Positions 1 to 5,920 of a stretch of 37,687 nt of DNA are shown here, piece by piece. The DNA is from a virus. A program made the position numbers and the translations under genes. How positions within the stretch are numbered: position 1 is the first letter of the stretch; each line of letters starts with the position of its first letter. Under the pieces are notes generated by a model. It searched no databases. It was not told where the DNA came from and was given only the letters and a program-made list of their open reading frames with translations. The stretch is from the IMG/VR virus record IMGVR_UViG_3300028384_000699, positions 1 through 37,687 of that record. One strand, written 5' to 3'.

Positions 1-125
1 TTTTTAAATTGCTCAAGATACTCTTCATCTTCTTCAAAAAGATGTACTAAAGCGTAATCGTAATCTGTAAATCTCTGTACTTCTTCAAAAATACTTTTAG
101 GACTCTCGTGTGCTATTTTTATCAT
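1..125 (-). CDS. Partial ORF cut by left edge; possible 7-deazaguanine transglycosylase-like protein
   Basis: An open frame starts at ATG 125-123 and runs off the left edge, giving about 41 residues that begin MIKIAHESPKSIFEEV and continue with a DYDYALVHLFEEDEEYL segment. It overlaps the end of the upstream 70-aa gene by 29 nt in another frame, as is usual in this packed operon. From memory, similar N-termini (IAHE.P then DYDYALVHLFE) occur in phage proteins annotated as queuine/DpdA-like transglycosylases. That recollection is unverified, and the catalytic part lies outside the window. Such a job would fit the queC, queD, queE and folE genes just upstream in the same operon. The ORF itself is well supported; the function is a guess. 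Confidence 0.5.
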   Translation of the reverse strand, partial: MIKIAHESPKSIFEEVQRFTDYDYALVHLFEEDEEYLEQFK

Positions 126-309
126 CTAATAAACTTAAATCAGGTTTTAAACTTGTTAATTCTTCTGAAAGAGTTTTAATTGCTGCATCTAATTGTTTGA
201 TTTGAGCTGCTTCTTTCATATCCTCTACAGCTTGTTTAGCTATAGATAATGGAACCATATCCATTTTATGTATATCTATGTAAATCTTATGATCATCTAA
301 ATTAATCAT
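97..309 (-). CDS. Small hypothetical protein, 70 aa
   Basis: I do not recognise this protein. It has 70 residues, is charged and largely helical, with a predicted amphipathic or coiled-coil stretch over roughly residues 22-56 (AKQAVEDMKEAAQIKQLDAA). It has no signal peptide, membrane segment or cysteine. Its start overlaps the stop of the MazG-like gene by 8 nt, and its end overlaps the start of the next ORF by 29 nt, so it looks like a translationally coupled member of the nucleotide-metabolism operon. It is real by position and coding context rather than by homology. Confidence 0.6.
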   Translation of the reverse strand: MINLDDHKIYIDIHKMDMVPLSIAKQAVEDMKEAAQIKQLDAAIKTLSEELTSLKPDLSLLDDKNSTRES

Positions 310-826
310 TGAAAAACTTTTTAAGGTTAGGTCTAAAGTAATTAATACTTTTCATTACTTTTCTATCTCTAGATCTGTAAACGATGAATCTGTCATTAAC
401 TTTTTCATAATGACACGGCTCACCCTGCTCTTCAGCTCGTACGGAGACAGTGCGTACGGCTTCTTCCTCAGTTTCACAAGACTTTGACATATTGCTTGCT
501 TGTACTTCTTGATATGCTGGCCATATCTTATCCTTAAGGCCGTGTAGCATAACACCGTTCCCAAGGGAAACATAAGTAATATCACACAAAGCATCCAAAA
601 CTTCCACGATGTCTCCGTTTTCGCAAGCTTGTCGATATTCCTCCAGTTCTTCGAGTATAAAGTCATATACGAACTTCCACTCTTTCTGTTCGATAGGTAT
701 TGTCGGTTCATAATTATTAGGTTTACCGAATGTTTCGTTAAATATTTCTACTTCTGATACAAACGGTACATAAGAATCTACCGTTTGACTATCTAATTCT
801 GGAAATAATGATAATTGTTTACTCAT
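302..826 (-). CDS. MazG-like nucleotide pyrophosphohydrolase
   Basis: This 174-aa protein looks like an all-alpha NTP pyrophosphohydrolase of the MazG/PRA-PH type. These enzymes hydrolyse (d)NTPs or alarmone-like nucleotides to monophosphates plus PPi. The metal-binding pattern is visible as EELEEYRQA around residues 59-67, followed by VLDALCDITYV with D78 and D82 one helix later, which is the ExxE...DxxxD arrangement of the fold. The C-terminal 60 residues form a basic extension ending in RPNLKKFF, which I have seen in phage members. The start ATG overlaps the cupin gene by 8 nt. In phages such genes are thought to tune the host nucleotide or ppGpp pool. The fold is fairly sure; the substrate is unknown. 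Confidence 0.75.
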   Translation of the reverse strand: MSKQLSLFPELDSQTVDSYVPFVSEVEIFNETFGKPNNYEPTIPIEQKEWKFVYDFILEELEEYRQACENGDIVEVLDALCDITYVSLGNGVMLHGLKDKIWPAYQEVQASNMSKSCETEEEAVRTVSVRAEEQGEPCHYEKVNDRFIVYRSRDRKVMKSINYFRPNLKKFFND

Positions 827-1262
827 TGTCTTTCATTCTTTGCCACCAATCTGTTTTATTGATGAGTTGTTTTTCTTTTCTATCTACCCAATCGTCTAGG
901 TGATCATGTATACCTCGATCCCAATCATCTTGATATCTGACGATATCATCTTCACCGAAGTACTCCCCAGTTTGTACTTCTACAAATTGTACTGGTTTAT
1001 CAGTTTTATTCCAAGCTCTATGCTTGCTACAACAAGGTATGGTTATAGATTCACCAGGTTTATCTAGAGTGTATTCATCACCATCTCTAATGACAGTTAA
1101 CTCTCCTTTTACTAGAGTCCATTGCTCTTGTCTCTTTTCATGAGACTGGTATGATAATCTTTTACCTGGAGCTACAGTTATAAGTTTAACCTTAGTAAAG
1201 TCAGTATCTAATAATACGTCATAACAACCCCAAGGTCTTTCATCATGCTCTAATGCTTGCAT
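819..1262 (-). CDS. Cupin, mannose-6-phosphate isomerase type II-like
   Basis: This 147-aa single-domain cupin resembles the C-terminal isomerase domain of type II mannose-6-phosphate isomerases (ManC/AlgA), which interconvert fructose-6-P and mannose-6-P. The opening ERPWGCYDVL, the APGKRLSYQSHEKRQEQW block (metal ligands from Q, H and E), then GELTV and ITIPCCSKHRAWN (the late His) follow that family closely. The usual nucleotidyltransferase half is absent. The C-terminal 40 residues (DDIVRYQDDWDRG onward) are acidic and typical of the family end. The start overlaps the end of folE by 13 nt. It could feed sugar nucleotides to the glycosyltransferases encoded 30 kb upstream, but that link is an inference. 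Confidence 0.8.
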   Translation of the reverse strand: MQALEHDERPWGCYDVLLDTDFTKVKLITVAPGKRLSYQSHEKRQEQWTLVKGELTVIRDGDEYTLDKPGESITIPCCSKHRAWNKTDKPVQFVEVQTGEYFGEDDIVRYQDDWDRGIHDHLDDWVDRKEKQLINKTDWWQRMKDNE

Positions 1263-1963
1263 ATACTTGCTAATTCTATATTTTTGTAAAACTCTGCTTT
1301 AGCGGAATCTTCATTTAAGAAAGCTCCTGATAATTTAGCTGTTTGCATTGAAGCACCGTGATGCTTAACACCTCTACAACTAACACAGTTATGAGTAGCA
1401 GATATACAGACGGCAACTCCTAAATTACCTTCACATATCTTATCTACTGCATTATGAATAGCAACAGTTAACTGCTCTTGAATAGCTCCTCTTCTTCCAA
1501 ACTGTTCTACTATTCGATTAAGTTTAGATAAACCTACTACTTTACCAGATTCTGAAGCAATATAAGCAATACTTACTTTCCCTCCAATAGTCTGGTGGTG
1601 ATGTGAACACATCGATTGAACAGGTATATTAGACTCTTGAACGATACCGTCATACCCGTCAGAAGGAAATGCAGTAATCTTATCTAAAGGATTATATCTA
1701 CCTGCCCATAAATCGTTTACATAAGCTTTTGCTACTCTGAAAGGAGTATCAGAAGAATTAGGGTCATTTTTATAATCACACCCTAACGCAGTTAAAAAGT
1801 CAGCATACGCTGAAGCTGCTCTTTCTATGATAACTTGCTTCTCATGATCAGTAAGTCTAGCTTCTGGTCCTTCTAATTTTTGCTTTTCTGCTAATTGAGT
1901 TGAAATACCGTTAGCAAACCCGGCTTGAACTAATTCTGTTCCTTCTATAAACTTTTTAGGCAT
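1250..1963 (-). CDS. folE: GTP cyclohydrolase I
   Basis: This 237-aa GTP cyclohydrolase I converts GTP to 7,8-dihydroneopterin triphosphate, the first committed step of both folate and 7-deazaguanine synthesis. The active-site zinc motifs are present: SMCSHHHQ mid-protein and HNCVSCRGVKHHG near residues 193-205, with the conserved GLSKLNRIVEQFGRR block between them. The length matches bacterial FolE plus a short N-terminal tail. It is cytosolic and normally a decamer. With queD, queE and queC a little upstream it completes the route to preQ0, so a deazapurine role is likelier than folate here. A 15-nt element shared with another gene's leader lies 20 nt before the ATG, so this may begin a transcription unit. 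Confidence 0.95.
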   Translation of the reverse strand: MPKKFIEGTELVQAGFANGISTQLAEKQKLEGPEARLTDHEKQVIIERAASAYADFLTALGCDYKNDPNSSDTPFRVAKAYVNDLWAGRYNPLDKITAFPSDGYDGIVQESNIPVQSMCSHHHQTIGGKVSIAYIASESGKVVGLSKLNRIVEQFGRRGAIQEQLTVAIHNAVDKICEGNLGVAVCISATHNCVSCRGVKHHGASMQTAKLSGAFLNEDSAKAEFYKNIELASICKH

Positions 1964-1983
1964 AATCTATTTTTGTTTTTATT

Positions 1984-2017
1984 GTGGTTCTACGACACAT
2001 TTATTATAATATAAGAA
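1984..2017 (-). promoter_or_regulatory. Putative promoter/regulatory block upstream of folE
   Basis: On the coding strand this block holds TTCTTATATTATAATA (2017-2002), which contains a TATAAT-like hexamer, followed by GTGTCGTAGAACCAC (1998-1984). Nearly the same pair, in the same order, sits upstream of the 85-aa gene at 3976-4233, where 14 of 15 bases of the second element match. The distance to the folE ATG is 20 nt. The shared layout suggests a promoter plus an operator or leader element, perhaps for early or middle expression. This rests on sequence recurrence only. Confidence 0.4.
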
Positions 2018-2024
2018 ATTCTAA

Positions 2025-2468
2025 TCAATTATCCAAATAATCTTGAATAGTTTTTGAATCTATTCTTTCCCAAGGGTAAACTACCCAATCGGTCGATTCA
2101 AGCCAGTTGCAGAAAAGGTCTGGTGTAGTTATTGTTGTATTTCTAACATCTAATGTAGCAACTGTGTAACCGTCTTTTTTGTAGCGTTTTAATGTTTGAC
2201 CAGAATCAGAGATATCGTCTACAATTAGAATTCTTCTTTTATTTTCTATTTTGTCTTCTTCTTCTAACTTCTCTAAATGATCTATAGTCATATGTTTAAC
2301 ACTAGCTCTATGAGAAATCATTACTGCTAATACTAAACCTCCTCTGGGTATACCTACTACATAATCTATACCTACTAGTTTAGATGTAATAATATTAGCC
2401 CCTCTTTCTACATCCTTCCAAGATGTATAAATTTTCTTTATTTCTCCCATGTATGATTTAATGTCCAA
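2025..2468 (-). CDS. Phosphoribosyltransferase, Gpt-like
   Basis: This 147-aa type I phosphoribosyltransferase transfers the PRPP ribose-phosphate to a purine-type base. The PRPP-binding signature RILIVDDISDSGQTL lies at about residues 79-93, the PPi-loop region GIPRGGLVLAVMIS at about 39-52, and the WVVYPWERID ending matches xanthine/guanine phosphoribosyltransferases (Gpt). The flexible-loop region is short. An alternative start six codons in (MGEIKKIYTSW) is possible, and both starts overlap the small gene before it. Beside the preQ0 genes it may salvage guanine or xanthine for GTP, or possibly act on a deazapurine. The second idea is speculation. The family assignment is secure. Confidence 0.85.
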   Translation of the reverse strand: MDIKSYMGEIKKIYTSWKDVERGANIITSKLVGIDYVVGIPRGGLVLAVMISHRASVKHMTIDHLEKLEEEDKIENKRRILIVDDISDSGQTLKRYKKDGYTVATLDVRNTTITTPDLFCNWLESTDWVVYPWERIDSKTIQDYLDN

Positions 2469-2614
2469 TTGCCAATAGAGTAATCTGCTTTATTAGAGGT
2501 TCCTACTGATTCTAGAACTTCTTTTAGGTAGTCCCATTGCGCTGGTGTTATGTTGTAGTGGTGTACTCCGGAAACAAATCCTCTAAGCCAATCCACAAAT
2601 TCTTTTTCATTCAT
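2438..2614 (-). CDS. Small conserved phage protein, 58 aa
   Basis: This 58-residue ORF starts at ATG 2614-2612 (MNEKEFVDWLRGFVSGVHHY) and ends at TAA 2440-2438. The pattern EF..WL.GF followed by ITPAQWDYLKEVLESV resembles short acidic proteins found in many tailed phages, in which a WL.GF helix precedes a QW...K..L helix. The function is unknown. The start overlaps the preceding small ORF by 8 nt and the end overlaps the phosphoribosyltransferase start, so it fills an otherwise empty gap with the operon's usual coupling. It was found by reading the gap. Confidence 0.6.
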   Translation of the reverse strand: MNEKEFVDWLRGFVSGVHHYNITPAQWDYLKEVLESVGTSNKADYSIGNWTLNHTWEK

Positions 2615-2741
2615 TTTCTAAATAATCTTTTAATTTATCAATTAATACTAGAACCTCTTCAGGTTCCATAGTAATGGCACAGCAGGTATTAACATTCTCT
2701 GCAATCTCTTCTAAAACCTCAATTGCTTCCTCTCTAGACAC
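2607..2741 (-). CDS. Small acidic hypothetical protein, about 44 aa
   Basis: An open frame ends at 2607 just inside the next small gene. Two starts are possible. An ATG at 2807 would lie deep inside queE. A GTG at 2741 overlaps the queE stop (the bases GTGTCTAG are shared) and gives a 44-aa acidic helical peptide, VSREEAIEVLEEIAEN followed by TMEPEEVLVLIDKLKDYLENE. I prefer the GTG because it gives a normal overlap length. Two cysteines are adjacent (NTCCAI). There is no recognisable domain. It may be a small phage accessory protein; that it is translated is likely but not certain. Confidence 0.45.
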   Translation of the reverse strand: MSREEAIEVLEEIAENVNTCCAITMEPEEVLVLIDKLKDYLENE

Positions 2742-3519
2742 AACGCTCAGTATCAAATGCCATAATATGAGATCGACCTGTAAATCTCCATCCTCTATCT
2801 CTGACAAAATTCATTACTATAGGGTAAGATTCCATTAGAGCTTCTCTAGTATCACCTGCAGGCATTGCCCATACTTTATTGTCTGGTATGTTACATTCTT
2901 TTAAAAAATCTTCTACTTCGGGCACCATGGATAATTCTTTATCCAGAACAGGTTTAATATGAAAGTCATCATGATATTCGATTGACTGTTTAATAGCGTC
3001 TACGTTAACTCTATACTTATTATGTCTATCGATCATTTTTTGATCTGTTACAGCTCCTTGAGGTGTTAGAACTCCAAGAGCAGGTACACTGTTGCTAAAT
3101 TTAGGACTAATACTAAGAAGATTGATAGGGTAATCAGTAGCAAGAAAGTGTGACCCTTCTGTTTCAATAGTAATAAAAATACCTCTTTCGTTAGCTAAAT
3201 GTGTTAACTCATTCACTAAAGCAGGATGCATAGTAGGAGAACCTCCCGTTAACATCATTTCTTTAATATGAGGATTAGCATCGTACATATCAATAATATC
3301 TTGGAAACAGTAAGTTCCTTTTTCAGGATGAATACTTGTATACCAGGAATCACACCATCCTCCTTCTCCAAACCAACATCTATGTGTACATCCTGATGTT
3401 CTAACTACGATAGTAGGGTATCCAGCTCTACTACCTTCTGATTGTACTGCAGTATATAGTTCTAAAACTCCTAGAGTTTTTTGATAATCTTCAATTCTTT
3501 TTAATTTCTTAAGGGACAT
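2734..3519 (-). CDS. queE: 7-carboxy-7-deazaguanine synthase, radical SAM QueE-like
   Basis: This 261-aa radical SAM enzyme is expected to convert 6-carboxytetrahydropterin to 7-carboxy-7-deazaguanine. The start of the protein follows QueE (EIYTAVQSEGSRAG-type substrate loop at about 20-33). The iron-sulfur cluster cysteines are C44, C48 and C56 in TSGCTHRCWFGEGGWCDSWY, a CX3CX7C spacing rather than CX3CX2C. EMMLTGGSPTMHP at about 90-101 is the glycine-rich SAM-binding strand, and FITIETEGSHF follows the family. The ATG overlaps the queD stop by 11 nt. It sits between queD and folE-side genes, which supports a preQ0 role. The odd cysteine spacing is described as a finding. Confidence 0.88.
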   Translation of the reverse strand: MSLKKLKRIEDYQKTLGVLELYTAVQSEGSRAGYPTIVVRTSGCTHRCWFGEGGWCDSWYTSIHPEKGTYCFQDIIDMYDANPHIKEMMLTGGSPTMHPALVNELTHLANERGIFITIETEGSHFLATDYPINLLSISPKFSNSVPALGVLTPQGAVTDQKMIDRHNKYRVNVDAIKQSIEYHDDFHIKPVLDKELSMVPEVEDFLKECNIPDNKVWAMPAGDTREALMESYPIVMNFVRDRGWRFTGRSHIMAFDTERCV

Positions 3520-3973
3520 ATATTGCGTTATTTTTATCGTGTTCTCTAAATTCTACTTTAACGATAGATACTCTACCGTCAGTTTCTTCCTGTATAAAAG
3601 GATTAACTTTATCGTAAACAAATTGAGCAAATCTTTCTGCACCTACTGCAGGTATTACTCTTACTTGAGCTACTCCAGCTTCGTTCATTTTTAAGAATGA
3701 CTCTTTGTATGGATCATCCTCTGCAACTACAAAGGTATGATCAAACATATAATCAAACCAAGCTTTTGGAGACATACCGTCAATTGTACCTTTAGCTCTT
3801 TTCATACCGCCAAAGTCCCATACCCAGTTTCTCTCGTCTAATTCTCCTTGAAAATAAAGTTTAAATGATACTCCATACCCATGTAAGTATTTACAATGAG
3901 TAGTTTCTGCTTTCCATTGACGGAAAACTGTGGAGTATCCGTCAAATACTTTTGTTGAAATAAATCTTCCCAT
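3509..3973 (-). CDS. queD: 6-carboxytetrahydropterin synthase, QueD/PTPS-like
   Basis: This 154-aa protein of the PTPS/QueD fold should convert dihydroneopterin triphosphate to 6-carboxy-5,6,7,8-tetrahydropterin. Matches include the catalytic cysteine C27 in THCKYLHGYG, VWDFGGMK (D53), the FDHTFVV pair D78-H79, and VEFREHDKNNAIY near the C-terminus with the substrate-binding acid. The zinc site differs from the textbook one: only H31 of the HGH pair remains (H33 is Y33), and the FSAAH histidine region reads YSTVFRQW. It lies between the 85-aa membrane protein and queE, overlapping queE by 11 nt. The fold is sure; the altered metal site leaves the exact activity open. Confidence 0.85.
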   Translation of the reverse strand: MGRFISTKVFDGYSTVFRQWKAETTHCKYLHGYGVSFKLYFQGELDERNWVWDFGGMKRAKGTIDGMSPKAWFDYMFDHTFVVAEDDPYKESFLKMNEAGVAQVRVIPAVGAERFAQFVYDKVNPFIQEETDGRVSIVKVEFREHDKNNAIYVP

Positions 3974-3975
3974 AA

Positions 3976-4233
3976 CTATACTAATTCTTCAATTATACCT
4001 ACTACCTCTGATGCTACAAGTACACCTGCAGCCCAAAATAAATCAAAAGGAATAAGTACATATCCTAATATACGAATTCCTGATTTAATAAACGACACAG
4101 TTTGATGTTTTTTTGCGTCGGGGTATTTTTTCTCTAAAGTGATTGGCTTAAAAGAGTAGTCTTGGCTAACTTCTCTTGACTCACGATTCATTAAGAAATC
4201 GTTAATTTCCTTTTCGGTTGTATTATTTGTCAT
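3976..4233 (-). CDS. Small membrane protein, 85 aa
   Basis: I do not recognise this protein. The first 50 residues are polar and charged (EKEINDFLMNRESREV and later DAKKHQT). Residues about 52-80 are hydrophobic (ILGYVLIPFDLFWAAGVLVA), enough for one long or two short membrane passes, so an inner-membrane location with a cytoplasmic N-terminus is likely. It ends 3 nt before queD and begins a possible transcription unit: its leader shares the two-part element found before folE. It has no cysteine and no lysis-type motif I can name. Its place in the preQ0 operon gives no clear clue to function. Confidence 0.6.
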   Translation of the reverse strand: MTNNTTEKEINDFLMNRESREVSQDYSFKPITLEKKYPDAKKHQTVSFIKSGIRILGYVLIPFDLFWAAGVLVASEVVGIIEELV

Positions 4234-4248
4234 ATTCGTGTTTTTAAA

Positions 4249-4290
4249 GTGGTGCTACGACACTATTGTCTATAAATATTAATATAAGAA
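4249..4290 (-). promoter_or_regulatory. Putative promoter/regulatory block upstream of the 85-aa gene
   Basis: The coding strand carries TTCTTATATTAATATTTATA (4290-4271), then GTGTCGTAGCACCAC (4263-4249), ending 15 nt before the ATG at 4233. The second element differs from the one before folE at a single base. The block lies between the tRNA-like gene and the queD operon, where a new transcript could begin. A short palindrome, TATAAGA-T5-TCTTATA, overlaps its upstream end. Function is inferred from recurrence alone. Confidence 0.4.
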
Positions 4291-4318
4291 AAAATCTTAT
4301 AATAAGCAACTTTTTAGA

Positions 4319-4460
4319 TGACCGAGACAGGACTCGAACCTGCGACCTCTCTACCCCTTTTGCTTTTCACGATCGTATATATTACAAGTCTCACTTCACG
4401 TTAAAGCTCAACTCCGCGCCAGGTTAAGGTAGAGTGTTCTTCCTACTGAACTACTCGGCA
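4319..4460 (-). tRNA. tRNA-like gene with 69-nt insertion in the anticodon loop
   Basis: Read on the minus strand, all parts of a class I tRNA are present in order. The acceptor strand is TGCCGAG (4460-4454) with CTCGGTC (4326-4320), six pairs including one G-U and a T/C mismatch at the end. The D arm is GTTC/GAAC with loop AGTAGGAA. The anticodon stem CTCTA/TAGAG is perfect. The variable loop is AGGTC. The T arm is GCAGG-TTCGAGT-CCTGT, and the discriminator is A. Without the excess the RNA is exactly 73 nt. The anticodon loop, however, is 76 nt (4429-4354) instead of 7. No CCA is encoded. Because the loop starts CCTTAA and ends AAAAGGGG, U33 and the anticodon cannot be placed. It begins 7 nt after the queC stop. 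It could be an intron-bearing tRNA, a tRNA-like regulatory RNA, or a disrupted gene. Confidence 0.6.
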
Positions 4461-4467
4461 TGGTGGG

Positions 4468-5262
4468 TTAGGCTGCGTATTCAGCCAACAACTTCTCTAC
4501 ATGAGCTTTTGCAACTTCATAATCCACTGGTCCAGTTTCGTCCTCGTATTGAACGGGATCTTTTCTGCCAAGATTAATAAAAGCCTCAATCCTCTCCACA
4601 CTAGAAGCAGACTTATAATCAGAATTTCCAGAAGGATATGGCTTGTAAGAAGTATTAGTTCTCTTGTATACCTCGTCAAACTCAATACCCAACTCACTAA
4701 CCAATTTTTCTCCATCTTTCAAAATTCCTAATTTATCTGTCTCTAGATAAGGTGTAAAGTAGCCTACTTTGTCTGCTTCCCAGTTACCCATTCTGAAAGC
4801 AGCATCATCTGCATCTCTAAATTCTTGTCTACAGTCTGGGTAGATTGCATGATCACCAGCGTGAATACCTAAAGCAATATCAGTATCATTTCCATTAGCG
4901 TTAGCAGCAGAGAGAGCAACTGCTTGAACTAAAGAAGCAAATATCTTATTTCTATTCGGTACTACGGTAGCTTTCATATTATCTTCCTCATAATGTCCTT
5001 CAGGTACATCTTCACCGCCTTGAACAAGATTAGAATTTAACAGATTAACTAAACCATCTAATTTAATAACTTGATATGTGATACTCTGACCATTAGCGTT
5101 TAAGTAATCAACTAATGCTTGAGCTCTTTCAAGTTCCACTCTATGCTTTTGACCGTAATCAAAAGATAAAGCTGTTACATTATCGTACTCTGATAAACAT
5201 CTGAGCAGTAAGGTAGAGGAGTCCATCCCTCCAGATAAAGACACTACGACATTTTTTGCCAT
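4468..5262 (-). CDS. queC: 7-cyano-7-deazaguanine synthase-like, QueC
   Basis: This 264-aa PP-loop ATPase is expected to turn 7-carboxy-7-deazaguanine plus ammonia and ATP into preQ0. The ATP pyrophosphatase loop SLSGGMDSSTLLL lies at residues 8-20 (SGGMDS 10-15). DYGQKHRVELERAQAL, VVPNRNKIFASLVQAVA, IHAGDHAIYPDCRQEF and the ETDKLGILK block all follow QueC. The C-terminal zinc site does not: where QueC has four cysteines before the final ER.AF motif, this protein has S205, D215, S218 and S221. Only two cysteines remain elsewhere. The protein is some 30 residues longer than usual, with an extra helical tail (VAKAHVEKLLAEYAA). The tRNA-like gene follows 7 nt downstream. QueC-family membership is sure; full activity is less so. 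Confidence 0.88.
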   Translation of the reverse strand: MAKNVVVSLSGGMDSSTLLLRCLSEYDNVTALSFDYGQKHRVELERAQALVDYLNANGQSITYQVIKLDGLVNLLNSNLVQGGEDVPEGHYEEDNMKATVVPNRNKIFASLVQAVALSAANANGNDTDIALGIHAGDHAIYPDCRQEFRDADDAAFRMGNWEADKVGYFTPYLETDKLGILKDGEKLVSELGIEFDEVYKRTNTSYKPYPSGNSDYKSASSVERIEAFINLGRKDPVQYEDETGPVDYEVAKAHVEKLLAEYAA

Positions 5263-5314
5263 GATAAATATAATTATTAAATTTGCCAGGTATTATTAAG
5301 CGTATAGGCTAACG

Positions 5315-5614
5315 CTATACTTCCGTAATTGAAAGTAATTCATTTTTAATATCGCTATATCTCTGTATATACGATTTAGCTGAAGGAAAAGTTTTATCTT
5401 GATTTAACAATTCTTCTGCTATAACTCTTAAAGCACTACCAAATCTACTTGGATAACAAATAGTCTTGATATACTTAGTTTTGTTTTCTCCTTTGACTAC
5501 GTTTTCATATACTGTGTATCCTCCTGTAGAAGAACGAGTAATAAAAAACGGACCAAAAGCATCATCTGTGATAACTGTATCACTGTTTGGAATTGAATCT
5601 GGTTTACGTAACAT
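5315..5614 (-). CDS. Hypothetical protein, 99 aa
   Basis: I do not recognise this with confidence. The N-terminal half looks like a small beta-sheet (DAFGPFFITRSSTGGYTVYE), followed by TKYIKTICYPSRFGSALRVI, where a YI.T..YP..F..AL..I pattern recalls small phage DUF5405-type proteins, and a C-terminal helix with several charged residues. It has no membrane segment. It lies between thioredoxin and queC, ends 52 nt before queC, and the gap holds a weak GTATAG/CTATAC hairpin. It is probably an accessory protein of the nucleotide operon. Confidence 0.55.
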   Translation of the reverse strand: MLRKPDSIPNSDTVITDDAFGPFFITRSSTGGYTVYENVVKGENKTKYIKTICYPSRFGSALRVIAEELLNQDKTFPSAKSYIQRYSDIKNELLSITEV

Positions 5615-5626
5615 TTATATAACTAT

Positions 5627-5884
5627 TTAATTTAAAATTAATTCTTTTAAGGTATTTTCCTGTAATAGTCCTGTCTTTTTAACTTCTTCGTTGTCCTTAA
5701 TCACAACTGTCATAGGAATGGACCTTACTTTATATTCAGCAGCTAATCCTGATGTATCTTTATCTACATCTATTTCTACGAACTCTACCTCTTCTTTTAA
5801 TTCATCAGCAACTTTATCCCATATCTTGCTGTACATCTTACAGGGACCGCACCATTCTGCGTAAAATTTTATAGCTTTAACCAT
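5627..5884 (-). CDS. Thioredoxin
   Basis: This 85-aa compact thioredoxin has the redox motif WCGPC at residues 11-15 and the cis-proline in RSIPMTVV near residue 57. It is shorter than bacterial TrxA (about 105 aa), as many phage thioredoxins are. The fold elements are in order: KAIKFYAEW strand, active-site helix, VEFVEIDVDKD strand, cis-Pro loop, and the final helix ENTLKELIL. It is cytosolic and is expected to re-reduce the phage ribonucleotide reductase, whose large subunit ends in the CLSC cysteine pair and is encoded just upstream. The start is the only ATG that preserves the first strand. Confidence 0.92.
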   Translation of the reverse strand: MVKAIKFYAEWCGPCKMYSKIWDKVADELKEEVEFVEIDVDKDTSGLAAEYKVRSIPMTVVIKDNEEVKKTGLLQENTLKELILN

Positions 5885-5920
5885 AATATAATATAATAAA
5901 AATTATTCAAAAATGCAACT

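Noticed and set aside
3974-4318. preQ1 riboswitch in the leader of the queD operon
   Set aside because: No preQ1-type hairpin with an A-rich tail pairing is visible; only the repeated 15-mer and an AT-rich palindrome are present.
4354-4429. Group I or group II intron in the tRNA-like gene
   Set aside because: The 69-nt insert is far below the size of any self-splicing intron core, and I find no P3-P7-like conserved segments.
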